Source: Alnus glutinosa (Eukaryota > Streptophyta > Magnoliopsida > Fagales > Betulaceae). From it: 64,000 bases of DNA. Positions 34,354 to 46,100 of the stretch are shown one piece after another. The stretch covers positions 2,980,501 through 3,044,500 of the forward strand of contig NC_084891.1 of NCBI RefSeq assembly GCF_958979055.1, read 5' to 3'. Every line of letters begins with the position of its first letter. Positions within the stretch are counted from its first letter, which is position 1. Made by a program: the position numbers and the translations under genes. The notes under the pieces were generated by a model. That model was not told the DNA's origin. It ran no database searches and saw only the letters and a program-made list of their open reading frames with translations.

Positions 34354-37300
34354 ATGATGGTGGGGGACGAGTGGGTGAGGGCGGCGATGACGGACGACGC
34401 GGTGGTGGTGGAGCTGCTGGTGCGGCTCAAGCAGTCGCAAGCGTCGTCATCGTCCTCGCCCAAGTCGTGGCCTAGAGCGCTGGTTCCGCTAAGGTGGGGC
34501 CTGAGGCAGCCCAGGTCCAGGCCCAGATGCGACGCCGTTTTGCGGAGGAAGGAAGCCGATTCTACCAGATGCAGCCCCACCACCCCCCTCTCCTGGAGCG
34601 GCGGCGCCCCTCCCTCCCCCACCACCGACGGCTTTGAAGCCTCCAGCGGCCCCGCCAGCAGATCCAAGGTTCTCTCTCTCTCTCTCTCTCTTCTTCTGCT
34701 TCTTGTTCCTCTTCTTCCAGTTTTTTTCTTTGCTGGCCATCTGATCTGTGGCGTGGCAGATTTTTATTTGTGGTTTGACCGAACGCCGTCGGCGAGTGTT
34801 GTAATTTATGTATGTCTAAGGAGTGGTGGAAACGAAGGCTTCGGACGTCGAGGGTTGCTCTTGAGCCCGTCGACGAGACATTCCTTTATCTTCAGAAAGG
34901 CCGTTTTCGGTCGTTTGATTATTTTGCCCCTTCTTTAGGACCTTATTTACTCCGCCTCATATAAGGTAATTTCGAAACCGCTGCTTCCATATGCCCGTCG
35001 AGCTATCATTTTTCCCTGTCTTTCGTATCGCCCAGCTGGCAAGGGCAAATCTGTCTTAATCTTCTCTTTACAAACGGTTGGTGGTTGATCTCCGATCAGA
35101 CAGTGATTAATCGTCGGCGGCTTGAAACTCCCGCGGCGGAGCGTGTACTTTTTCGTTTCATGACCAAACTGCCCTTGTTACTTTACGATTTTTACGCTCA
35201 CGTGAGCTCAGCCAGATTGAGAGAGCACCCCTCGTTACTTCACGTTTTCTCCTCGCCTCTTTCACGGTCACCTGTCATTCTTGTTCGCTGACGATTTGAC
35301 CAAAATATCCTTCGAAAGTGCCCCCTAGATTCTGCTGACTGATCGCATACCGGAGCGAGGGTTTTGTCAGAAAGCCAAAAACCGGTCTTACGTCATTCGT
35401 CGTTTCCCCGTGGTAAGAACCCGGAAGCTTCCCTCACACGATCCTTCCTTGTCGTTTTGACGAAAATACCACTCGGTTAGAGTTAAAAAAGCTTCGTACC
35501 CGGCGCGAGGGCATTTCGGTCAATAGGAGCGTGTTGTGGTAGACGTGGGACCCTTTGATAGGCCTGCGTTCGGTTTGGTGTGGGTGGAGCGAGTGGCGGG
35601 TGGTCTTTGATGATGTTGGGGGTTGAGAAAGTATCAGGTGTGGCGCGGGTGTACCGTGGCGCCTCATGCAGGTCATTATCTCTTTGTCTGATAGTACTTT
35701 ATCTAATCAGTCTCACGCAGTCACGCTTTTTCGAGATTGGGGAAAGTCTTGGGTGTGGTTAGTTGTACCTCTGACACTGTATGCGCCACTGCTGAGACGG
35801 CCGGTGTAGTCTGGATTCGGAAACTTTTTTTTTTTTTTTGGAGTCGTACTTGTGGCTCTCCCGTGTAACCAGGGAGCATGTATCAGAGTGTGTCGGATGA
35901 TGGTGAGCCGTTGATTTTGGGAGATTGTTTGCGTGGGTTGCGAATCTGACGGTGGAGAATCATCGGGCGACACGCGTGTCGCTTAACTACGGAATAAATA
36001 AAGGTTTCGGGAGTTTGAATATCAGCGAGTTGTCACGTGGCACCTCGTGGCCGTGATGATGTTTGACTCTGGGGTTGTGATTGGGTGAGTTTATCCAAAG
36101 AGAGACGCTTTGAAAGAATCTTTTCTCTTTTTCATTTTTTTTTTGGGGGATAATAGAGGGCTACAGTTTTATTGGGATGTTTGTGCTGGGACCCTACCCC
36201 AATTTCACGGGATTATGGGTCACCTGTCCCAGAGACATTTTTCATATGTCAGTCCTTGCTGGCTCATTTGTCCGAGCAGATTTCAGACCGGCCGTAACCT
36301 GATCCGATGGGTCACCTGATCTGAGTTCTATAAAGACTCTCAACTTTGCTGTTGGGATTGCCAAATCCTCCACCGTGTTTTTTGAGGTGTGGGCATCTAA
36401 CGTAATAGTAGTAGATGTTTTTAAAGATAAGGATATGTTGTGGGTTTTGATGGGTCCGGTTCGAGAGTTGGAAAGTGCGAGTATTTTGAGGAATAGTGCT
36501 GCAACTGTGTCCTAACCTTTCGCCACTTGCCACGGTGTCTATTGTGTTTGCCGCTTTTTTTGTGCTGGGTCATGGGTGTGATCCATGACTCGGATTGCAA
36601 TATTTGGTCACTGTTAGTCCATTCGTAGCTTTTGTGGGATTTGGAGCCAAATAATTATTGTTTTCAGATTTTTGCCTTTTTGCTTTAGTGTGATCAGCAT
36701 TTAGATGGAGACTGGAGAGGAACCATTTAATATTCAGAATGAATTTCATGTATCTAATTTTGTATATGTTGTCGTACGATAAATATATTATCACGTCATT
36801 TAAAATTTGACCATGGACATATAGACCGAACAAAACAAAATCTGAACGGAATCGTGAAATGGTTCTTGTCCATTTCACTTGAATCCTATTCCAGGTTATA
36901 GTGGGTTCAGGCAATAAATCTTTGTTATAAAGATATACAGGGCCTTTCCATCTTAAGTAAGTGTGGAGTGTGGTTATTGTGCCTTTTGTTTTCCTTTACT
37001 TTGTTGCAGATATGTTGTATGGTTTTGTTTATTTTAGTTCACTGATGTGTGGGGCGAATATTTTCAGGGTACTGCTGCAAATGAATCGACAGCTACCAAG
37101 ATGTCAAGAAGAAAAAGGGTAAATTCTAAGCTATATAAACCATTACATCCTGACAAATGTAATGCATTTTTATTTGAGATGTTCTGATCCGAAGATCATT
37201 GAAATTTTCTAGACATTTGCTGAGCTTAAGGAGCAGGAGAATTCTCTGTTGATGGAAAGGCTACACTTGAAAAAGGTGTGTCATTGGTGGTTCTTATTGA

Positions 37301-38122
37301 TTATTTCGTCCCCCTTTAATAATTTATTGTAACCTTTAATTAATCTTGCATTCACTAAACAGGAGATAGCAACACTTCGTGCAACTTTTAAGGAACAGAG
37401 TGCCAAAAATGAGAGCTTGAAGAGAATGAAGGTAACCCAAGTGTTCTTTAATCCTCTTTTTTACTGATTTGGTTTGCATGCCCTTTCTATGTATGTAATC
37501 ACTATGCAAATTTCCCTAGCATAGACCTGATACCGACAATTATTCGTACTATAACCTCTGCAGATTCAGCACCTAATATATAAAACAAAGAGTAATGCTT
37601 CTCTTTCACACTTATGTAGTATATATCCATTTCACATTGGCTGATGTAACATGTTTTAAGTGTTTTTTTTTTTGGCTGATGTTGGAAGCCACTTCAAACA
37701 TAAATATGCAACGTCTGTTAGTATAAAATGAATGTGATAAATGGGTGTGAAGAGCAGCATTATTTTAATAGAAGTGTCAAGAATAGACTATACACACACA
37801 CACTCAGCTACTTCCAAAGAATCTTTGTGTTTTAGATTTATTTGCGGCTCAAAATTCCATTTATGTTTTGCAGCTTGATTTGGTTTTGCATTCTGCAAAG
37901 AATCTGAGTGCAAGTTCTGATGGACTGGAGAGAGCAGTTTCCAGAGAACCCTACCAGAGAGTAGCCTCCACTCCTGACCATATATCTTCAAGCTTACCGG
38001 CATATGACACAAAGGATGATAATCAGGAATCAGAACCTTGCAAGGCAGTCTGTCTTCCTGATCTAAATATGATGCCATCGGAGGAGGATTCCAGCTCTGA
38101 GACCTTATACGGGATGAGCTGA
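34354..38122 (+). CDS. Plant protein with basic/coiled-coil segment and DLNxxP motif, 248 aa
   Basis: Five exons join in frame with GT/AG borders: 34354-34668, 37068-37118, 37213-37275, 37363-37431 and 37874-38122. I do not recognise a named family. Exon 1 encodes GDEWVRAAMTDDAVVVELLVRLKQ, a Ser-rich linker and PLRWGLRQPRSR. Residues 117-122 are MSRRKR, followed by a Glu/Lys/Leu-rich helix (about 123-175) with heptad-like leucines, so it looks like a short bZIP-type segment, but the Asn and Arg of a true bZIP DNA-binding region are missing. Near the C-terminus DLNMMP (229-234) fits the EAR repression motif DLNxxP. A nuclear regulator or co-repressor partner is inferred. The start could equally be the second Met. 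Confidence 0.85.
34669..37067 (+). other. Long first intron of the 34354 gene
   Basis: This 2.4-kb intron starts with a CT microsatellite. Its first part is GC-balanced rather than AT-rich, so open frames run through it. I see no conserved coding content and no clear transposon in it. Long first introns are often regulatory in plants; that is only a possibility here. Confidence 0.6.
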
Positions 38123-38587
38123 GAAATGCGTGCTGACTGCTTTTCTACTCCTCCCCAAAAGGACATGGCTATAAGACACTATCAACCCGTCTCTATTAGT
38201 ACGGAAAACGTGATCCGCCGGTACGTTGCGCCGGGCCAAGGACCCCTTCGTAGATGTAACTCTGTAAATCTTTAGATGAAGTCGCAGATGGTAGGATTCA
38301 ACTTGTTCCGGTTTTCAGTTCTTGAAGGGCAAAACAAGTTGGAGAGAAGGATTTTGAGGGTAGTGTGGCAATCCTAGCCATTAGGCTGACGATATCATTT
38401 ATTTGCGGCAGGTTCCTACTAACCCCCAAAATTTCTTGGGTGAGCCCTTTGTCACTTCTCGTTTCAGAATTATGGACACGTAATTGTGTCATTCTTTGTA
38501 GGCAAACAGCTGTTGGGCTCCTCTGTTTGAGGTACTTGGAAGTCAATAACGCTGTTCTTCTTCTAATTTTATTGCATTTTTTCAATT

Positions 38588-38641
<54 letters not shown>

Positions 38642-39865
38642 ATGTGTTAGTAATGCTTTATTTTCGAAGCAAATTTACCAAAATTTTGTAAATTTCTCCA
38701 TTTAAACTTGACGACTGCCAGTTTTCAAAAGTCAGCTGACAATTGGTAGTGCAGAGAGGGTTCTCAAATAGAGGTCAAACATTCACATTCAACTCACCAA
38801 ATTTTAGTTTATATATATACATATAGTTAAAGAACACATCGTTTTTCAAAGGTTAAATAAACACATAATTTTTAAATGATTATGAATCTTTAACAGATCA
38901 ATTTGTAGAAAATTTAATATATATAGCTAAAATGGCTAGCAGAAGGACTATTTTTTTACCCAATTTTGCTACTGGACTGGCCAAAATAGTCTTCGGCCAA
39001 CCCAACAAAAACGCTCTCATGGAGCAAATAGGAATGAGGCTCGTTCTGCAGGTTTGTCCTCAGAAACATTAGTGATGATGATTGAATAGCTTGAGTTAGA
39101 TTCCATGATAATTATTGGTGTGGGAGGTTACCTTGTCAAAATGTCACAAGTTTGGCATTGACCTTAAGAGCACCTATGGAGCTTATTTCTAATCATATCA
39201 AATTGCCTGGGATTACCGCTAGAAAAAGCAACTTTCTTCTATTGGCCCCGCAATTTTGCGGATTGCGGGCTACACGGATCTTGTTCTAAACAAATCAATC
39301 TTAAAAAGTATTTTGTTTGGAAGTGAGCTCGAAAAAAAATGATAATTTCAAATAAGACGGTATATTGTTAAAAACGTGCTATACTAAAATTCTTATTTTC
39401 ATTAATTATATTTTATATTGTTATTTTTTTAAACCGCTAAACCAAATTAACACTTCGATTGCTTTAGCTTGCGACCAAATTTGATTGAAGGTTGCACATA
39501 TATAGCTGATGTTCTTCTTATAAAAAGTTTTGGTGGGCATGTCATTTGACTGCAAGGCTTCTTTTGACATTCTTTTTAAGACATCGAAAAGCCTAACAAA
39601 GAAATTTCTTTGCAGTGTTGTTGTTAGCGTTGAAATGGGACGGCCACCAATGATAGCTCTAGCCTCTAGCAGTGGCGGCTGCCTATGGGAATTTGACCAA
39701 ATGGCTATTCTAACGTCTACCTCTTTAGACTTTAGCTCAGAACTTTAGTTCAAAAGGTAGAATTAAATAAATATGATATTTGATGATGAATATAAGATTT
39801 TGCATGGAAAATCAAAAGGCTTGAATTACTGAAGAAAAGAAAACGAAAAGAAAAAACGTAAGTGC

Positions 39866-39896
<31 letters not shown>

Positions 39897-39913
39897 GCAT
39901 TAACAAAGTAAGG
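38123..39913. other. 3' flank and intergenic sequence
   Basis: The first 450 bp are balanced in composition and are probably the 3' UTR of the preceding gene. An (AT)n run is at 38590-38638. MITE-like words (GGCTAGCAGAAGGACTATTTTT, CTCTCATGGAGC) occur at about 38933-39025. At 39470-39750 the minus strand reads open with LEARAIIGGRPISTLTTTL; it could be a gene fragment but I do not recognise it. Confidence 0.4.
38590..38638. repeat. (TA)n microsatellite
   Basis: About 24 uninterrupted TA units. Confidence 0.97.
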
Positions 39914-39922
39914 TTATTAATA

Positions 39923-40282
39923 ATCATAGGGGTTGACTCAGTTGGTTAGAGTCAGAAAGTTAAGGATGGTGGGACATTTTTCCATTCTGATCCCAGGTTT
40001 GAATCCTGCTGGGTGCAAACTTCATTTTGGCCTCAGCCATTCAAGTTGTGTGTGGCAGGGGGAGATTCCTCGGTGGGTAGGTCTTCGGATCTCTGATTAT
40101 TTACCTGCGATTTAAGGCCTAATGTCTGGAGTGATGTTAGACATTGGGCCAAAAATTAGTCTGCGGTTCCTGGCAGGCAATCACTACGCTCGAAAGGTTC
40201 GACTACTATCTTGTAACGACGTACATCGTAACTATAGGGCCGTGGGATACCCGGATAAAAAATTAAATAAATAAATGTCAGA
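39923..40282 (+). mobile_element. tRNA-derived SINE, 360 bp
   Basis: Internal RNA polymerase III signals are present: box A TGACTCAGTTGG at about 39934 and box B GGTTTGAATCC at about 39998. The body continues for 260 bp and ends in an A/T-rich tail (ATAAAAAATTAAATAAATAAATG). TTATTAATA flanks both sides (39914-39922 and 40283-40291), consistent with LINE-assisted insertion. It is non-coding. Confidence 0.85.
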
Positions 40283-40291
40283 TTATTAATA

Positions 40292-40865
40292 CTAACGTTA
40301 ACATTTTCACCGACCTATATTTGCATTCATTGCATCCTGTCCCAAAAAAAAATAAAAAAATAAAAAAGATTAAAAAAAAATAAAAAAATTAGAGGCGGAG
40401 GTGGAGACGAAAAGAAATAGAAAGGGGATTTGTGCAGTCAAAGCTACTGAAAATCGAAAGACAAAAGTTCAAGAAGTCAAATTTTCTCTCATTCTAAAAG
40501 AATTATGGATCTATGGTCACCGATCCAATCCAATGAATCCATTAATAGGCAGCTACGGGCTCCAAATTGAAAGGTGCCCAAAAACTTTGTGTTTGAAAAG
40601 GTATAGGTTCCTTTAGAACCTAACAGTTTATCTAAATAGATAAAAAAAAAAGTTTGTTCCAGCTTCTTTTCTAGTTGAAAGACCCGTTACAAAATCCATT
40701 AATATAAAATTAAATTGAAGAGTTTGACCTATTTAATTAAATGAGCTGAATTAAAGTTAACCTATATAGTCTTATATCCATGCCTCAATACAATCCGAAT
40801 CCGACATGCAAACACCAATTGTCACCCCTAAGCCCTAGTTAAGTGCATTTATTTTAATTTGTGAC
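40292..40865. other. Intergenic sequence
   Basis: A-rich runs near 40345-40390. A short open frame at 40401 is not recognisable. Nothing else seen. Confidence 0.4.
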
Positions 40866-40868
40866 TTA

Positions 40869-41418
40869 TGCTCCGTTTGTTTCGGCATAAAATAGCTTCT
40901 GAAAAATTATTTCTGCATTTTCCGGTGTTTGGTAAGGGAAAAAATAATGGTCAACCGGAAAATGATTTTTGTTTGACAAAAAATGCTTAGTAAATTTCGG
41001 AAAATGATTTACGCTTTTTAAAAGCGTAAATTATTTTTCGTAGATGGCAGACATAATCGACCCTCTTTTAAACAACGCAGTCAACCTTTACGTTCAAGCA
41101 GTCGACTATCACCGGATTCCGACAAGCCAGATTCCAGCATTGGTCGGTGCCGGGATCCAATCACTTTTGCTAGAATCCGTAGCCAACTATAAAATAATAT
41201 TTTTATATTATTTTGCATTAATATTTTTTATATTGTGAATAAAATTTGATTTTTATAAATTACTATAATTGAGTAAAAATATAAAAAAATATTTGTAATT
41301 TTCCGTACACACCAAACACCGAAAAAATGATTTCGACAGAAAATATTTTTTTTTAAAAAATAACTTTTCTGAAAATATTTTACTAAGAAAATTATTTTAC
41401 ACCGAAACAAACGGAGCA
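40869..41418. mobile_element. TTA-flanked MITE, copy 2
   Basis: The ends TGCTCCGTTTGTTTCGGCAT and the inverse of the right end, TGCTCCGTTTGTTTCGGTGT, match those of 13838-14479, and TTA lies outside both ends (40866-40868 and 41419-41421). The terminal 150 bp on each side resemble copy 1, while the centre (about 41040-41200) differs. Confidence 0.83.
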
Positions 41419-41421
41419 TTA

Positions 41422-42422
41422 GTTTCAATACTCGGCAAAATACAAATATAAATCGAACTGTGATTTCTATTTTATGTTGATCATGATGGTGATTTCTATA
41501 TGCTAGACTAACCGGAAATAACTCACAGAGCAAGTTCCATGACAAACTTTTGGCACTGACCAAAATAAAATGCACTTTTTATGTAATATTTTGTTTTTTG
41601 TTCAAATAAAACTACAATAATGAAATGGCTTCTTTTCTCTTTCTTTAGCAGCTAAACTTGCTTCGGCCTTATGTCTTACTTTGTATGTATATAATGTAAT
41701 TAGATATGATCCCAAGAATAGCAATATCAGTACAATTCTATCTCAAGAGCACTAGTTTCAATGTATGATACTTCACTAAGTGATGACAAATTCATAATGC
41801 ATTGACCGTTTCCTCAAAGCGGAAGCAAATTATGACTTAAGACCCTCAATCTACCGGGTGTTTGGCTTCTTCCTTTCATATCATCCAAACGTACCACGCA
41901 AAAGGAAAATGTCATTTACCCCCTCCAAGTGTCGAGAATTTTGCAATTGTAATATTGGATTATCAAATTTTCAAATTCTCAAATCCATTAAAAATTTCTG
42001 TTAAATTCTTAGGATGCCAAATGCCTAAATGCCTAATTTAAAATACTCTGTTTTGTTTTTCTTAAAAAACAATTTTCTCTAGTGACCGAACCCACGCCCC
42101 TGACCCGTGCCGTGGGCCCAGCTTAATTATGTACCCTTAGTTAATTTTGATAATTCGAAATTACCATTGCAACTCTTAACACTTCCTAAGCTAAAGTGAA
42201 GTTTTTTCAATGAAATATTTATGTAAATGCTGACAATGATTTAATTAAAAAAAAACAAAAAACAAAAAAAAAACCTTAATTCTCGCAATTATTTCACCAA
42301 TTTTCCCAAAAAAAAAAAGGAAATCAATTTATGGGTAATCAGGTCAATTTGAAAAACAAAAACAGATACCCCGTGATCAGGGGTAATTCTGTCAACAAAA
42401 AAAAATCTGACACGTTCGCAAC
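41422..42422. other. Intergenic sequence
   Basis: I see no gene. A stretch at 41895-42130 repeats words common in MITE flanks. Nothing firm. Confidence 0.4.
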
Positions 42423-43094
42423 ACTGGTGTGTTTGACAACAGAGTGGAATAATTATTCCACTCAGGTTTTTTCTAAAACCCGCCCGAATACCCGAGTTTG
42501 ACCCGAATTTCATTTGAATTCTAAACTGACATTTTGAGTAATGGCTGGGACCCACGCGCAGGACAAGCTGTCTCCCAAAAAGCGCGTGGGTCCCACATAT
42601 AAATAATAAAATAATACAAATTTAAATAAAAAAAAATTAAAAGAAATTAATTAAAAAAACAAGGGGTTGGTTGGGGGTGGCCGCGCAGCCTCCCTCGACC
42701 AACGGGGGTGGCCGCGCGGTCACCCCTGACCCTTGGGGGTGGCCGCACGGCCACCCCCGGTCACCTCCGGGGGTGGATGCCAACCCGGCAGCCACCCCTG
42801 CATCATTTTTTTTTTAAAAAAAATTTTAATTTAATTTTTTTAAAAAAAAAAAAAATTATTTATTTATTTTTTAATTAAATAATCAATATATAATAAATTA
42901 TTATTTTACACAACTTTTCAAAATACCAATCATTATACACAACTTTTTAAACTTTCAATCATTTCTTACCATTAAAATATAATATTTTTCAATCTTAAAA
43001 TTCAACATCCAAACACAATTTTTTACCTCGATATTTGCAAATAGAATTAGAATTCAATTCTAATTCTCAAAATTCAATACCCAAACGAACCATT
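42423..43094. mobile_element. GC-hairpin MITE, copy 2 (inverted)
   Basis: This is an inverted relative of 28014-28736. Both arms align, including GCGCAGGACAAG and GGTTTTTTCTAAAAC on one side and GTTTGGGTATTGAATTTTGAG on the inverse of the other. The core (42662-42800) contains GGGGGTGGCCGCGCGGTCACCCC and GGGGGTGGCCGCACGGCCACCCCC, close to perfect palindromes. It ends 11 bp from the ALF4 stop codon, so it forms the 3' flank of that gene. Confidence 0.8.
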
Positions 43095-43104
43095 AAGTGA
43101 CAAC

Positions 43105-46100
43105 TTATGCAGATTGTTTCAGCTTTTCTTCGACAAGCTCAATACACCGGTACAAAACCAACTCAACCGGGTTTAGGGTACATGCTGTGTCATCTGCGAG
43201 TGGAACAGAATCATTCCTGTTTTCTGCCATTATGCCTGTCACCAGTGTTCGAAGAGGTAGAAGCCATTCATTGTATGCCTTCAGCAAATTGATCTTGGAA
43301 AGCACCTCAGTATAATTGGTTTTTCCTGTTCCATTGGTCACTTAAGTCAAAAAAAAAAAAAAAATACAAGTCGTATCTTATAGACCAAATTACAAACATA
43401 CTCTCTTCTTCACTTCTAAATATTAAATCAAGTTTACGGTACAATAGATTTAAATTTCTAGAGTTATTGTCATTGTCAATCATTTTGGTGTATTTCCATC
43501 TATGCCCCCATTTTTGTGCTTTTGCTCTTATAATACAAAGAGCAGATATAAAAGGAGTACTACCAAAATTTATGCAACAACGAAGCAAGCTAATAAAACT
43601 GTTCATGGCGTGTTTCAAGCATGTGGCGTGCATACAATGCAATGGTAGGGTTCATGGAGGTAGGGTTCTTTTGTTTGCTAAAATCTTATTTGATTGGTCC
43701 ATTTTACCAATTGGGTTTATATTCCAATTTCCAACACAACCTTATAAACTCCAGAGACAAAAATAAAAAAAAAAATAAAAAAGAAGAAGAAGAAGAAGAA
43801 AAAAGGAAAAAAAGAAGAAAAAAGAAAAAAAGAAGGAAGCCTGAGGAAGAGGGATCAATAATGCACATTAAGCCACACTAGGGTAAAGTAATGTAGAGGT
43901 AAAGCGATGCTTTCTAGTTGTGCATGAAGTGGATTCTCTCCTTTTATTATCACACTTCTTCCTTGGTCTTACTTTTTTGGCATCTTGACTGTAGTGGAAA
44001 TGGACCATACTTTGAGCCATGGCTACATGGTAGTAGCCTGAAAGGTGTACTACCAAAATTTATGCAACAAAGAAGCAAGCTAATAAAACCTTTTTCCAAC
44101 TTTGATTCTAACTAGATATTAGATAAAATAATGAATTACCTGTCGACTCTGTTATTAACACAAATCTGTACAAGTTGAGAGCAGATTGGACCTGTATAAA
44201 GTTTGACGAAGGAATAATTAAAATTAGTTAAACCAAAAAATCTTTACAAGGCTGAACAAAATTACTTGACACACTTTCAGGCTGTCAAACTGGCAAGAAA
44301 TTACAGCCAAACTCAATTAACAACATTACCATATACGCAAACTGCATGCTCTATATCCTTTTCTAGAACTCTCAAACTAATAGAAGATCCTTTAGTGATT
44401 AGTTTTCAGCACTAGAAACAAACACAAATACACGCCTTGGTGTTAGCCAAATATATAAAGCACTAGCCATTGTGAAGTAAACCAACCCAAAGTATGGACA
44501 CGTCCATAAGTGATACAAGATGTCTACAAAATGAACAAAGTTAAGCACTGGAAAAACCTTCTTACAACTAAAGCGGAACTGAAGCTACCATGCTTCAAAT
44601 TTTGGACTAATAGAAACTTCAAAAGCAAACTATTAAATTCTAAGGTTGGACAGCGGGGTAGAGTTAAAAAAAAATTCTAAGGGTACCTTATGATGGAGGG
44701 AGAGAAGAGAAAGGGAGAGGAGGTTACACTTCCCATATTTGGATGTATTTTATGAGGAAGGGAGAAGAGGATTTGAGTGGATTTGGAGGGGTGCCAACGT
44801 CCAATACCCCCTTCAGCCCCCTGGCGGTAAGTAAAAAAAATTCAATTAATTCTTCCCTCAAAATTTTCAATTCCCTTGACTTTTGGGAAATATGAAGGGA
44901 CATAATACCAACTTCAATGCAATTTTCTGTACTTCATCTTTTATCCCAAATAACTTATCAATAATTATCTTCAACAATATCTTCAACAATATGTAAACAA
45001 ACTCCTATCGTTCATCCTACTTTATTGTCAATTTACATAATATCTTATTTTTTTCCCCTCCTTTCCACCCTATTACAACTAACAAAGGGAGGAATGCATT
45101 CTCCCTCTCCCTCTCCATATTTACAAAGACATCAAAACAAAGGAAATGATAACTATTCTCTCTCCTCTCCTTTCCCTCCAAACTCCCAAACATAGTCTAT
45201 GCCTAAATGGCATGCAACAACTTGCTTCACATATTGCATATATATGGTTATCCAGGAGAAAGACATTGTGTCCAATTTTTACTAAGACTATATAAGTCTT
45301 AGTTACTGGGTAATTTAAAATAAACATAAAAGGAAAACATAACTCTAAAAGCCATTGCAATCTGCTAAACAGCATAAAGTAGTTAAATAACAAAATGAGA
45401 ACTGCATCTGAAAAAAAAGGAAGTATTTTAGTAAATGAAAAACAATAAAATCAGAAGGAAAAAAATTCATTAGAAAAAATACCGCATCATTATTCTCAGG
45501 AAGGGATGGAGGGCCTCCCTTTGGTGGCCTCAAAACCAACTCCACCAGTTCAAGGACAGTGGCATTCCAAAAGAACAATTTTGGACATTCTTTATTTTCT
45601 GTTTGCTGAGCTTCATCATTTCTCATTGATAGTCTTTTGCGATTTTCCATGTGCATTTCTCCTCTAACAAGATCCAAAAGAATTGCAATCTACAAAAGGT
45701 TCACGACTACATCAGATAATGCAAAACGAATATAAAATGTTACCATTCATAAAAACTAACTGAAAAAATTTACCATGGAGGAAGAGTCGGTATTTGTGAT
45801 CAAAGCTTTCAAAATGTCAAACCTCTGAGAACTTGGGATATCAGCAAGTACCTGGTTTTGAGTAGCCAACGCAAGCAGGTATTAACAATACTAATAAGTG
45901 TATACAATGCTTGAGAAAATAAGGTCATAAGAACATGGTAAATGTTAAAGCTTTAGATAAAATATGGTCGAGGACCACAATATAACCCACTTTTGGAGAT
46001 TGCAGACAACAAATTTCTTGTGGAGTTGAAACTTCATGGCACTAAAAGATACAAATTCCCTACCCTTTTAAATGCATCGAAGGCAAGCTTCCTTAGCACT

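Noticed and set aside
34369..34740. Antisense frames over exon 1 of the 34354 gene
   Set aside because: High GC removes stops; only the plus-strand frame splices in register with four downstream exons.
39923..40000. Possible tRNA gene
   Set aside because: Boxes A and B are present, but the acceptor stem does not close and the sequence continues into a SINE body with an A-rich tail and target duplications.
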